From NCBI RefSeq assembly GCF_002964605.1, contig NZ_PQDH01000002.1, forward strand, positions 915,090-979,089: a stretch of DNA of 64,000 bases, given 5' to 3'. This document shows positions 1 through 9,354 of the stretch, in pieces; position 1 is the first letter of the stretch; every line of letters starts with the position of its first letter. Source of the stretch: Vallitalea okinawensis. GTDB taxonomy: Bacteria; Bacillota; Clostridia; Lachnospirales; PQDH01. The notes under the pieces are model-generated. The model saw only the letters and a list, made by a program, of their open reading frames with translations, was not told the origin of the DNA and did not search any database. The position numbers and the translations under genes are program-made.

Positions 1-470
1 CTTTTTTTTCCTAAAGCCACGATATTATCAATAAACTTATCCTGAATAGGTTTTAGCCTATCATAATTTTTATCGTCATATTCCCTAGTTCGAGAAAAGA
101 CACCCCAAGACAAATCTTTATAAATAATTTTTAGCATTTTTTTATTTTGATCTAGATAATCCATAATGTAATCACCCATATGAACTACTTGATCGATAGC
201 ATTTTCAAATTGCTTTTCATTAGCAGACTTCATAGCATCAATTAATAACTCATCTGTCTTTTCTTGTACGATAATATCTAATAATTGATACTTGTCCTTA
301 AAATAAAGATAGAAGGTTCCCTTAGCTATACCTGCATGAGTAACAATATCACTTATGGATGTATCATTAACACCTTTAGAAGAAAATAAGTCGAAAGCTG
401 CAGTCAATAATCGTTTTTCCTTCAATTGTTTTTTCTGTTCTACTTTTGACATGTTCATTTTTTCAATCAT
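1..470 (-). CDS. TetR/AcrR family transcriptional regulator (C-terminus cut by window edge)
   Basis: Reading the minus strand from 470 gives a protein beginning MIEKMNMSKVEQKKQLKE. Residues ~17-60 form a classic TetR helix-turn-helix, with the signature AFDLFSSKGVNDTSISDI followed by AGIAKGTFYLYFKDK. The C-terminal ligand-binding domain starts but leaves the window at base 1, so the ligand class cannot be read. A G-rich ribosome binding site (GGGGGGAGAGG) abuts the ATG at 470; the in-frame ATGs at 458 and 452 are alternatives with better spacing. It is transcribed away from the gene at 739. TetR proteins usually repress a neighbouring efflux or metabolic operon, which here would lie beyond the window. 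Family assignment is secure; target unknown. Confidence 0.88.
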   Translation of the reverse strand, partial: MIEKMNMSKVEQKKQLKEKRLLTAAFDLFSSKGVNDTSISDIVTHAGIAKGTFYLYFKDKYQLLDIIVQEKTDELLIDAMKSANEKQFENAIDQVVHMGDYIMDYLDQNKKMLKIIYKDLSWGVFSRTREYDDKNYDRLKPIQDKFIDNIVALGKK

Positions 471-738
471 CCTCTCCCCCCTTTATATACCTATTAAGTT
501 TTCCTCGTCTATACCCCTCTCCTTCTATTATAGCACATAATAATCTTAAGCCTAACATGGTTTTTTATGAGCAATTAAACTCAATTATCGTGATTATATG
601 CAGTTTATGAAATCGAAAACTGATAGGCATCCTAGAGAGTCGTAAGTTTTTGTTCACAATTAATTCACTTGTCTTTCTACTCAAAGTCCTATAAAATTAA
701 AATAGAGTTTATAAATATCATTTTAAAGGTTGATGTAT

Positions 739-1416
739 ATGAAAAAATTTATTAAAGTTATTTTCATATTTTTATATATGCTTAGTTTCGTTAATATGCA
801 TGTCCTATTAGAATGGAACGTCATTTTTCATCAAATTATAGGTTTTATATCTGAAGCCAATCAAGAAACTGGCTTAGTAGATGCTGGTGAAGATTATATG
901 ATCCAAGATAAACCTATTTATCAAGAAGGAGAAGATTGGGTAGGTTCATATGGTGATATTAATATAATCTATGAAGCCGTCACACCAATAGTTGGTTTCT
1001 ATGTAGGTGGTCATGCTGCTGTTATTGAGGATGAGAATCAGTCCATTGAAACCACTGGACTTGATCCCCCTGGGCAGAATTTTGTGAAATATCGTGTAAA
1101 CAATTGGGCTAAAAGGCATGACTTCGTTATTGGTCTTCGCGTTGTTGGAGCAGACGAAGAAGATTATCATGAAGCCGTTGCTGGTGCCAAAACCACATTA
1201 GGGAAACCATATGATTATATCTTTTATTTAATCAATCAAAGCTTTTATTGTACTGAAGTTATTACAGCTGGTTGGGATCCTCTTGGTTATCATCTCAACT
1301 ATGACGGGGGTGCAGTAACTGTGCAAGACCTCATGGTAAGTCCCTTAACTTATGTCTCCTATATTCACTATACCGATAAAGATGGTAATAAGGTGGTATT
1401 CCATCTAAAAGAATAG
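739..1416 (+). CDS. Secreted or anchored permuted papain-like (YiiX/NlpC-P60 superfamily) enzyme
   Basis: A 225-residue protein with an N-terminal hydrophobic stretch (MKKFIKVIFIFLYMLSF) that looks like a signal peptide or membrane anchor. The body carries the two signatures of permuted NlpC/P60-like cysteine hydrolases (YiiX/YebB type): a GGHAAVIE strand with the presumed catalytic His near residue 92, and SFYCTEV with the presumed Cys near residue 171. Such enzymes act as amidases or thioesterases on peptides, lipids or cell wall; the substrate is not evident. I chose ATG 739 because AAAGG (725-729) lies 9 bases upstream; a TTG at 730 and ATG at 733 are alternatives. It is a single gene closed by a strong hairpin. 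Family moderately sure, activity inferred. Confidence 0.65.
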   Translation: MKKFIKVIFIFLYMLSFVNMHVLLEWNVIFHQIIGFISEANQETGLVDAGEDYMIQDKPIYQEGEDWVGSYGDINIIYEAVTPIVGFYVGGHAAVIEDENQSIETTGLDPPGQNFVKYRVNNWAKRHDFVIGLRVVGADEEDYHEAVAGAKTTLGKPYDYIFYLINQSFYCTEVITAGWDPLGYHLNYDGGAVTVQDLMVSPLTYVSYIHYTDKDGNKVVFHLKE

Positions 1417-1417
1417 A

Positions 1418-1474
1418 AAAAGCACTTGATCATGAGCTAATCAGTTTTGACTATACTCATGATTAAGTGCTTTA
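1418..1474. terminator. Bidirectional intrinsic terminator
   Basis: AAAGCACTTGATCATGAG (1419-1436) pairs with CTCATGATTAAGTGCTTT (1456-1473) with one internal mismatch; A-rich and T-rich flanks serve both converging genes. Confidence 0.85.
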
Positions 1475-2245
1475 TTACTTAACTAAACCCTTTTCTTGTA
1501 ACCAATCTAAAACGTCCTTTATCTTTGCATCCCAGTATGTCCAATTATGATCTGCCCCTTCTTCTTCTGTATAAGTGATGTCATAACCTTCTTTTACCGC
1601 TATGTTCCTAAATACTACATTCATTGGATAAAGGAAATCGGCAGTACCACAACATTGATAAATAAATGGTTTTTCATCACTCCCTGCTACTTTTTTAAGT
1701 AAATGTATGGTATCATTTTCAGTCCCTGTTAACTTCTCTCCAAAAACCCATTTAAATTCTTTGGCAATTTGCAAATCTATATCAAATTGAACACTTTCTT
1801 CTTCTAATAAAGCTAAATGTAAAGCTCCTGATAGGGTGGCAAAAGCTGCGTATTTATCCGGACAACGTAGCCCCAGCTTAGCTGCACCATATCCTCCCAT
1901 GGATAATCCAGCAACAAAATTATTCTCTCTGCGTTCTGATAACGGAAAGAACTGTCGCATCTTTTGAGGTAATTCATCACTTATAAAACGCCAGTAATGA
2001 TAGTCATATTGCGTATCTGTGTAATAACTTCTATGAACATTTGGCATGACTACTGCAAGATTTAAGTTTTCCACATAGCGTTCAATACTTGTTTGTCGCT
2101 GCCAACGGGTATGATCATCAGAATATCCGTGTAATAAATATAATGTCTTAAGAGGCTCCTTACTAAATTTTTCTGGTAAAATCACCATGACTTCATTTTG
2201 AAAGCCTAATGCATCTGAAAAAAATCTACATGAAATTAACGCCAT
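1475..2245 (-). CDS. Alpha/beta-hydrolase esterase (esterase D / tributyrin esterase type)
   Basis: A 256-residue cytoplasmic protein of the putative esterase family that includes tributyrin esterase EstA, acetylxylan esterases and S-formylglutathione hydrolase. The nucleophile elbow GLSMGGYG places the catalytic Ser at residue 115; LYLLHGYSDD forms the oxyanion-side loop near residue 40, and EEGADHNWTYWD supplies the presumed His near 233. There is no signal peptide. It starts 22 bases downstream of glpK on the same strand and probably shares its transcript, but no functional link to glycerol is obvious beyond possible release of glycerol or acyl groups from esters. Substrate not predictable. 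Confidence 0.8.
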   Translation of the reverse strand: MALISCRFFSDALGFQNEVMVILPEKFSKEPLKTLYLLHGYSDDHTRWQRQTSIERYVENLNLAVVMPNVHRSYYTDTQYDYHYWRFISDELPQKMRQFFPLSERRENNFVAGLSMGGYGAAKLGLRCPDKYAAFATLSGALHLALLEEESVQFDIDLQIAKEFKWVFGEKLTGTENDTIHLLKKVAGSDEKPFIYQCCGTADFLYPMNVVFRNIAVKEGYDITYTEEEGADHNWTYWDAKIKDVLDWLQEKGLVK

Positions 2246-2267
2246 AACTTATCTCCTTCCTGGTATC

Positions 2268-3767
<1,500 letters not shown>

Positions 3768-3901
3768 TCACTAAAATGTCCCATATTCTATATTTTACCA
3801 CCAATTGATACAAATGAGCAATTAACTTATCATAAATTCTTACTGATTGCGCACTATAATAATAGTTCTTTAGTGTATATTCGAGAAAGGAAGCATAGTC
3901 C

Positions 3902-4150
3902 ATGAAAACCAATCAACTTATATGTCCTGTATGCAATGGTCTTGAGAAAAAGTTACTTTACTGTAATAATTGTAATCAGCCTATGAGGGATGGTGGAAAA
4001 TTATCTGATTATTATGATAGCTACAGCCCAAGCCTTCCCCCTTCAGTCACTGCTGACTCTACTGAAACGGATAGAATTTGTACTCATCTCTATTACTGCC
4101 CCATATGTAATAATGATTTTCGTTATATTGTTATGAAAAAAGAGTATTGA
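3902..4150 (+). CDS. Small zinc-ribbon protein of unknown function
   Basis: An 82-residue protein, divergent from glpK across a 146-bp spacer. It has three CxxC pairs: CPVC (residues ~9-12), CNNC (~22-25) and CPIC (~69-72), with a Ser/Thr-rich acidic middle. The outer pairs could coordinate zinc as a ribbon. A purine-rich GAAAGGAAG lies about 8 bases before the ATG. I do not recognise a named family; it may be a small regulatory or nucleic-acid binding protein. A strong hairpin closes the unit about 110 bases downstream. Confidence 0.6.
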   Translation: MKTNQLICPVCNGLEKKLLYCNNCNQPMRDGGKLSDYYDSYSPSLPPSVTADSTETDRICTHLYYCPICNNDFRYIVMKKEY

Positions 4151-4261
4151 CCCAATTTTACATGATACTTTTTGTTACGCAAATACATGATTGTTTCCTA
4201 CACCAAAAGGAATGCAGATGCATAAGATATAAAAGAGCAAGTGGAAAACTTGTTATCCTAC

Positions 4262-4314
4262 AAAAGCACCATGGAAGATTAAAGCGCCCCCTTATAATCT
4301 TCTATGGTGCTTTT
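4262..4314. terminator. Bidirectional intrinsic terminator
   Basis: A 20-bp stem with one wobble pair: 4262-4281 (AAAAGCACCATGGAAGATTA) pairs with 4295-4314. It separates the converging zinc-ribbon and membrane-protein genes. Confidence 0.85.
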
Positions 4315-4323
4315 CAATGATCA

Positions 4324-5349
4324 TCAGCTTACTTTCGAACAGAGTGTTTCACAAATATAGCGTAAATTTCTTATAATATCATTGATATCTATCGTAATTC
4401 TATCGTGACCATCTAAATCATAAATCATTTTATAAGCTTCAGGATTAGCCGTATCCTTATTAAAATATCTATATAGATATTTAAGCTGCGTAGTGATTTC
4501 TTCCATATGATTTTTTTGCTCCATGGTCAAATCATCACCCTTCATAACCATAATAATATCATAAGTCAAGTGATTGATTTCTCTTAAATACATGGCTATC
4601 TTTTGAAGTAACTCTAGATCACCATGACGATCTATACCAATAGCTTTTAATAACTTATCATCTAATTTCATGTCTTCAAGTAAGGCATGTAACCAATCAA
4701 TATCATTAAATGTCTGAGCCATGTCTGACTTTTCTTCTACCATAGTCTCTTCATCACGACAATAGGCTTTTATTATATCAATATGCATTGCAGTCCTACT
4801 AATCACATAAGATATCCGCTTGTTTTTCATTCTCTTATAGGAAATCATAGCGAATAAAAAGTTATAAATAATCGCTACACCTACCCCAAGTCCTAAAGCT
4901 AAAACTCGTAGTCTGAAAGTTAACATCATACTGGGGTCTCCTAATTCATTTAGTTGAACATACTGAGTCATATAAATAGATGTAAAAATAGCCACAGGTG
5001 ATACAGCTTTCCAGTTGATCCTCAGACAAACAAATAACGTAAAGGATACAGATACAGCTATGGTTAAGACATTGATTCCAAAAATACTAACGATAATAGC
5101 TGTCACAATTGCACCAATTAAGGTGGCATAAACCTGCTCGATACCATTCCGAATCCCTGTTAAAGTAACAGGCTCCAGTGTTAACATTAAACCAAATAAA
5201 ACAGAAATCATATCTTTACTTACCAACGGTAATTGCTTAGCCAAAAGATAGGCTGTTGCAATTGCAAAGAATGTTTTAGCAATATAAGCATTGGCATCAA
5301 AAAGATTAGCTTCAGCCTTTAACTTAAACATGTGAATAGTTTTACTCAT
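4324..5349 (-). CDS. Aromatic acid exporter / FUSC-family membrane protein
   Basis: A 341-residue protein whose first ~165 residues contain about five to six hydrophobic helices (for example TFFAIATAYLLAKQ, VTAIIVSIFGINVLTIAVSVSFTLFVC, LRVLALGLGVGVAIIYNFLFAMI), followed by a charged helical cytoplasmic half. This layout, with an early LFGLMLTLEPVTLTGIRNGIEQ segment, is that of small aromatic-acid exporter (ArAE/FUSC, DUF939-like) proteins, half the size of the YccS/AaeB type. Members are thought to export hydroxylated aromatic acids, but few clostridial ones have been tested. RBS GAGGTGG is 5 bases before the ATG. Single gene. Confidence 0.68.
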   Translation of the reverse strand: MSKTIHMFKLKAEANLFDANAYIAKTFFAIATAYLLAKQLPLVSKDMISVLFGLMLTLEPVTLTGIRNGIEQVYATLIGAIVTAIIVSIFGINVLTIAVSVSFTLFVCLRINWKAVSPVAIFTSIYMTQYVQLNELGDPSMMLTFRLRVLALGLGVGVAIIYNFLFAMISYKRMKNKRISYVISRTAMHIDIIKAYCRDEETMVEEKSDMAQTFNDIDWLHALLEDMKLDDKLLKAIGIDRHGDLELLQKIAMYLREINHLTYDIIMVMKGDDLTMEQKNHMEEITTQLKYLYRYFNKDTANPEAYKMIYDLDGHDRITIDINDIIRNLRYICETLCSKVS

Positions 5350-5419
5350 TAGTCCACCTCATTTTTCTTTGGTTCATCTCTCATGTATCCATAAAATTTT
5401 AGTAATTTAAAATATAGTA

Positions 5420-5448
5420 TTGCTTATTTAGGCTTAGACTGTTAAAAT
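5420..5448 (+). promoter_or_regulatory. Sigma-A-type promoter for the hydE transcript
   Basis: TTGCTT (5420-5425), a 17-base spacer, and TAAAAT (5443-5448). It would start an RNA near 5455 and give hydE an unusually long leader of about 340 bases. Confidence 0.5.
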
Positions 5449-5454
5449 ATAGAC

Positions 5455-5793
5455 GAATAGCTTTAGTTTTAATTCTTTAGTTATTCCCATTTTCTAAATT
5501 TTAACACCTAACAGTTAAGATTATTCTTTAGGCATGTTTTCTTTTGCCTTGCTGAAAGGAAGTTATACATATTTTGTGCAAGCCAGGGTTTCACTATGCA
5601 ACTTTGGCTAGACGACGTATGGCTTTCTTTTGATAGAAAGCTTTTTTTCATCTTATAGGAAAGCCCCTATAATACTATCAATTAACCAAGTACCCTTAAT
5701 TGATGTCAAAGATGCTTTCCTAACGATACAAACTTCCAATGGAAGACGTAGCAAAGCTACTTTTTTTCATATCTATAGTTTGGAGTGATATTA
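5455..5793 (+). promoter_or_regulatory. Long structured leader of hydE with two terminator-like hairpins
   Basis: This gene-free stretch holds, in order: a stem GCCAGGG/CTTTGGC; a hairpin GGCTTTC/GAAAGCT followed by seven T residues (ending ~5649); a perfect 7-bp stem TTATAGG/CCTATAA (~5655-5674); and a hairpin GTAGC/GCTAC followed by seven T residues (ending ~5768). Terminators inside a leader suggest conditional read-through. Both terminators are preceded by a similar stretch (CAACTT or AAACTT, then AGACG). I do not recognise a known riboswitch class. Protein-, tRNA- or metabolite-controlled antitermination are all possible. Confidence 0.4.
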
Positions 5794-6834
5794 ATGAGGA
5801 ATTTAATTGATAAGCTATATGAAAACAATTCTTTAAGTAGAGATGAATTACTTTATCTCTTAGACAATTTAACAGAAGATGATCAATCCTATCTGCACAT
5901 GAAAGCAAACGATGCTCGTCAACAGCATTATAGTAATAAAGTATATATGCGTGGTTTAATCGAATTTACCAACTACTGTAAAAATGACTGCACATATTGC
6001 GGTATTCGTAGCAAGAACAAGAACGTTCAGCGTTACCGCTTAGATAAGGAGCAGATTTTACAGTGTTGTCAAGTAGGTTATCAACTAGGCTATCGTACTT
6101 ATGTGCTGCAAGGTGGAGAGGATCCTTACTATACTGATGATCGAATGGTGGATATCATCAAAACCATTAAAGAAAGATATCCTGAATGCGCTGTCACTAT
6201 TTCTGTTGGTGAAAAGAGTCGTGAAAGCTATCAACGATTCTATGAAGCAGGTGCTGACCGTTATTTGTTAAGACATGAGACCAATACCCGTTCTTTGTAT
6301 GAAAGCCTTCACCCTCGAATGGATTATGATAACCGTATTAACTGCTTAAATACTTTAAAAGACATTGGTTACCAAGTAGGGGCTGGCTTCATGGTAGGTT
6401 TGCCAGGTCAAGTCAATGAAGACTTCGTCAATGATTTAATGTTTTTAAAGGAATTGAAGCCACATATGATTGGTATTGGACCTTTTATTCCTCAAAAGGA
6501 TACGCCTTTAGCTAACGAGGAGAGTGGTACTTTAGAAATGACTTGTATCCTTTTATCCATCATCCGTTTATTATTACCTGATGTATTATTACCTGCTACG
6601 ACTGCTCTAGGCTCCATTGATCCTAAAGGACGTGAAAAGGGACTTAAAGCTGGCGGAAACGTGGTTATGCCTAATTTATCTCCTACCGATGTACGCGAAT
6701 TATATGCTTTATATGATGGTAAAATCTGTACAGGTGATGAGGCAGCTCACTGTAGAAAGTGTATTGAAAGACGAATCAATTCTGCTGGATTTGAGGTTGA
6801 CATGGCTAGAGGAGATCATGTTACTTACCAGTAA
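5794..6834 (+). CDS. hydE: [FeFe]-hydrogenase H-cluster radical SAM maturase HydE
   Basis: A 346-residue radical SAM enzyme. The FTNYCKNDCTYCGIR motif gives the cluster ligands Cys62, Cys66 and Cys69. The GGED motif, SVGEKS, the LRHET strand and GFMVGLPGQ follow in the order of HydE/BioB-like TIM barrels. Near the C-terminus CTGDEAAHCRKC has the C-x7-C-x2-C spacing of the auxiliary cluster site of Thermotoga HydE, which favours HydE over PylB. HydE helps build the dithiolate-bridged diiron subcluster of [FeFe] hydrogenase. HydF and HydG are not adjacent, as is common in Clostridia. ATG 5794 is preferred to GTG 5785 because the latter overlaps the TGGAG ribosome binding site. Confidence 0.88.
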   Translation: MRNLIDKLYENNSLSRDELLYLLDNLTEDDQSYLHMKANDARQQHYSNKVYMRGLIEFTNYCKNDCTYCGIRSKNKNVQRYRLDKEQILQCCQVGYQLGYRTYVLQGGEDPYYTDDRMVDIIKTIKERYPECAVTISVGEKSRESYQRFYEAGADRYLLRHETNTRSLYESLHPRMDYDNRINCLNTLKDIGYQVGAGFMVGLPGQVNEDFVNDLMFLKELKPHMIGIGPFIPQKDTPLANEESGTLEMTCILLSIIRLLLPDVLLPATTALGSIDPKGREKGLKAGGNVVMPNLSPTDVRELYALYDGKICTGDEAAHCRKCIERRINSAGFEVDMARGDHVTYQ

Positions 6835-6852
6835 CTATCCTTGAACAAATAT

Positions 6853-6896
6853 GAAGGTGGTGTTGTACAGCTTTATAGCTGTACAACACCACCTTC
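6853..6896. terminator. Perfect 19-bp inverted repeat between hydE and folBK
   Basis: The arm at 6853-6871 pairs without mismatch with 6878-6896 around a 6-base loop. It lies between converging genes. T-tracts are weak on both sides, so it may act as a terminator or as an mRNA 3'-end stabiliser. Confidence 0.7.
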
Positions 6897-6913
6897 ACTT
6901 CATTTATCTTCTT

Positions 6914-7735
6914 CTATTGCATTGACTCTAACTCTTCTTTTAGTTCAAATACACGTTTATTAAGTAATGGATGTAATGCATAGGGTGCAATTTCATTTAA
7001 AGGTTCTAAAACAAACAACCGTTGATGCATACGAGGATGGGGGATAATAATATGGCTATCGTTAGAAACCATCTCATCATACAAAAGAATATCTAGATCA
7101 AGAGTTCTAGGTCCCCACTTAATAACTCGCTCCCTCTTCAATTTATGTTCAATCTCAAGTAAGAACGTCATAAGTTCCCCAGGCTGAAGTAAGGTCTCTA
7201 CTTCCCATACACCATTTAAGAAATGATCTTGATTAGTGTAACCCCAAGGTTCTGTTTCGATGAGGGTTGAAGTCTTGATAATTTTAGTTATTTGAGATTC
7301 TTCAATCAACCTTTTGGCCTCATTAATATTTTCTTCACGATTACCCATATTAGAGCCAAAGGCTATATAAGCCTTATGCCATTTGCGTTCCATTTCAACT
7401 GCCACATAGTCAACTGGTTTCCCAATAGGTGCCCATGGTTTTTTTATTTTAACTCTTACTGCTTTAGCCACTTCGTAATTCAATAATATATAGTCTGCAA
7501 GTTTTAATGTTATGGACTCAATCAGATTAATCTTTTCTTCCAAGAATACATGCTCTAATTCATGGCATAAAGCACCATAATTGATAGTTGCATCCAAGTC
7601 ATCGTGGGTCGCCGCCGTTCTAAGATCTGTCTCAATTTCAACAGAGATCAGAAAACGCTGCCCAAGTTTTTTCTCAGCATCATAAACACCGTGATATCCG
7701 TATACTTCTAGGTCATTTATATATATTTTATCCAT
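6914..7735 (-). CDS. folK: Bifunctional dihydroneopterin aldolase / HPPK (FolB-FolK fusion)
   Basis: A 273-residue fusion. Residues ~1-117 are FolB (DKIYINDLEVYGYHGVYDAEKKLGQ; the conserved Glu and Lys in KLGQ), which cleaves dihydroneopterin to 6-hydroxymethyl-dihydropterin. Residues ~120-270 are FolK (AYIAFGSNMGNRE, then WGPRTLDLDILLYD and IPHPRMHQRLFVLEPL), which pyrophosphorylates it with ATP. So two successive folate steps sit on one chain. I prefer ATG 7735, which has GGAG 8 bases upstream; GTG 7744 overlaps that site. It is the last gene of the folate cluster, 14 bases after folP. Confidence 0.94.
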   Translation of the reverse strand: MDKIYINDLEVYGYHGVYDAEKKLGQRFLISVEIETDLRTAATHDDLDATINYGALCHELEHVFLEEKINLIESITLKLADYILLNYEVAKAVRVKIKKPWAPIGKPVDYVAVEMERKWHKAYIAFGSNMGNREENINEAKRLIEESQITKIIKTSTLIETEPWGYTNQDHFLNGVWEVETLLQPGELMTFLLEIEHKLKRERVIKWGPRTLDLDILLYDEMVSNDSHIIIPHPRMHQRLFVLEPLNEIAPYALHPLLNKRVFELKEELESMQ

Positions 7736-7749
7736 CTCATTCACTCCAT

Positions 7750-8562
7750 CTACCTATCACTTTTCATTATAGCTTCAGTCATGACTGCAGCTCTTAAGTT
7801 TTCTTTAACATCATGAACACGTATAATACTGCAACCTTTCATAATCCCTATGACAGTGGTAGCCACAGTTCCCTCCACTCGCTGCTCCACGGGCAAATCT
7901 AAGATTTTACCTATCATAGATTTTCGTGAGGTACCTAATAGTACTGGGTAGCCTAAATCAAAGAATTCTTCAAGATGGTTCATGACAACTAAGTTATCTT
8001 CAACTGTCTTAGCGAAACCTATTCCAGGATCAAGTATAATATTTTCTTTTTTGACCCCCGCTTCTAATGCGATGCTAATTGATTCTGCTAAGTCTTTTTT
8101 CATATCTTCAATTAAATGCTGATAATCCTTATTATCTCGATTATGCATAAGGCAACATGGGACATTATATTGAGCAGCCACTCTGGCTATTTCTGGTTCA
8201 GCTTTAAAACCCCAGACATCGTTAATTAAGCTTGCCCCCGCTTTAATTGCAGCTTCAGCTACTGCAGCCTTGGATGTATCAATGGATATGGGCACATCGA
8301 TATGTTGAATAAGTTCTTCAATAACTGGTACAACCCTATTTATTTCTTCTTGTACACTAACTGATTCATGACCCGGCCGAGTAGATTCACCTCCAATATC
8401 AATGATAGCCGCTCCCTCTTCTATCATTTTTTTCGCATGACTAATAGCGTTCTGAATAGTCGTATATTGCCCACCATCCGAGAAGGAATCAGGCGTTACA
8501 TTGAGGATCCCCATAATATAGGTATTGTTTTCTAAGTCAAATTTTTTATTTCCAATTTTCAT
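7750..8562 (-). CDS. folP: Dihydropteroate synthase
   Basis: A 270-residue TIM-barrel enzyme that condenses 6-hydroxymethyl-dihydropterin diphosphate with p-aminobenzoate. Diagnostic motifs: IMGILNVTPDSFSDGG near residue 16, DIGGESTRPGH, PISIDTSKAAVAEAAIKAGASLINDVWG, ILDPGIGFAKT, LGTSRKSMIG and the terminal IIRVHDV. Ribosome binding site AGGAGGAAGATTC precedes the ATG. A complete, ordinary enzyme and the target of sulfonamides. Upstream the HD gene and folP are separated by a short gene on the opposite strand, so folP-folBK may be a separate transcript from the pab genes. Confidence 0.96.
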   Translation of the reverse strand: MKIGNKKFDLENNTYIMGILNVTPDSFSDGGQYTTIQNAISHAKKMIEEGAAIIDIGGESTRPGHESVSVQEEINRVVPVIEELIQHIDVPISIDTSKAAVAEAAIKAGASLINDVWGFKAEPEIARVAAQYNVPCCLMHNRDNKDYQHLIEDMKKDLAESISIALEAGVKKENIILDPGIGFAKTVEDNLVVMNHLEEFFDLGYPVLLGTSRKSMIGKILDLPVEQRVEGTVATTVIGIMKGCSIIRVHDVKENLRAAVMTEAIMKSDR

Positions 8563-8626
8563 GAATCTTCCTCCTATGTATATATTATATCAGGCGCTTT
8601 TCGGATGTTTCCTGAACGCCTTCTAC

Positions 8627-8655
8627 TTGAGAAAACATGACTAATATGGTAAAAT
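8627..8655 (+). promoter_or_regulatory. Sigma-A-type promoter of the small membrane protein gene
   Basis: TTGAGA (8627-8632), a 17-base spacer and TAAAAT (8650-8655), about 36 bases before the ATG at 8691. Confidence 0.6.
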
Positions 8656-8690
8656 ATATAAATAACATCCATTTATGAAGGAGAATACAT

Positions 8691-8882
8691 ATGATTAGAA
8701 AACTGGACTATATCCTATTTTTTGCTTTGCTTTTCACAAGCTTCCTAGGTTACTCCATACTAAGGGATGCGCTTCAACTTAATATTCTCTTAGGTCAACT
8801 GGTTTTCTCGATTTTTATGACTCTTATTCTCGGTACGATAACCAATTTTATATTTCAGTCAAAAAATAATACTAAACTCTAA
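8691..8882 (+). CDS. Small two-helix membrane protein
   Basis: A 63-residue protein made almost entirely of two hydrophobic segments (residues ~7-25 and ~33-54), with charged ends. I do not recognise the family. It has its own promoter and a strong ribosome binding site (GAAGGAG, 7 bases before ATG), which makes it a real gene even though it is short and sits on the opposite strand inside the folate cluster. Its last 11 bases overlap the 3' end of the HD-hydrolase gene tail to tail. A role cannot be inferred. Confidence 0.6.
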   Translation: MIRKLDYILFFALLFTSFLGYSILRDALQLNILLGQLVFSIFMTLILGTITNFIFQSKNNTKL

Positions 8883-9354
8883 TTTGTAAGTTTTTTAAAT
8901 CCTTATCCCAATAACATTGACCATTAACATCACAACTATGGCACTCTCTTGACATTTTATCCGCTTTACATATGATACCTACCAGTGACTTTTCATCAAT
9001 ACGCTTAAGATTATTATGATTTTCTATGGCTTCTAAAATGTTTGATATTGCCTCTGAATCAAAGCCCACTTCCTTTAAAAGCCCTTCTGCTAAGTGGGCA
9101 CTTACTATGCTGTGTTTTGTACCATCTTCATATTGTTTATACTTACCGATATCATGTAACAAAGCAACGGTATAGATATATTCTTTTGGAATATCTAATC
9201 CCATCTCTAATGATAAAATATAGGCAATTCGAGCTACGTTTAAAAAATGAACCATATCGTGCTTACAAAATAACCGTTCTTTTTCATGTTCTTCAATCTT
9301 GGTTAACCACTGCTGATATTGAGGATGTATGAAGATTTTATTTAACTTTTCCAT
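8872..9354 (-). CDS. HD-domain metal-dependent phosphohydrolase in the folate cluster
   Basis: A 160-residue HD-domain protein: His in CKHDMVHFLNVARIAY, the HD pair in ALLHDIGKYKQY near residue 67, and a further His in SAHLAEGLL, ending with a Cys-rich loop (CHSCDVNGQC) that could hold a second metal. HD proteins hydrolyse phosphate esters of nucleotides. The gene overlaps the 3' end of pabC's partner frame (13 bases with pabC), so the two are translationally coupled. No Nudix FolQ/NudB gene lies in this cluster, so this protein is a candidate for the missing dephosphorylation of dihydroneopterin triphosphate. That role is inferred from position only. Confidence 0.72.
   Translation of the reverse strand: MEKLNKIFIHPQYQQWLTKIEEHEKERLFCKHDMVHFLNVARIAYILSLEMGLDIPKEYIYTVALLHDIGKYKQYEDGTKHSIVSAHLAEGLLKEVGFDSEAISNILEAIENHNNLKRIDEKSLVGIICKADKMSRECHSCDVNGQCYWDKDLKNLQIRV

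Noticed and set aside
5541-5650. Known riboswitch (SAM, c-di-GMP, THF or T-box)
   Set aside because: Core sequences of these classes were compared by eye and do not match; only structure is claimed.
7292-7486. Phe-rich 64-codon plus-strand frame
   Set aside because: Antisense shadow of the folB-folK fusion gene.
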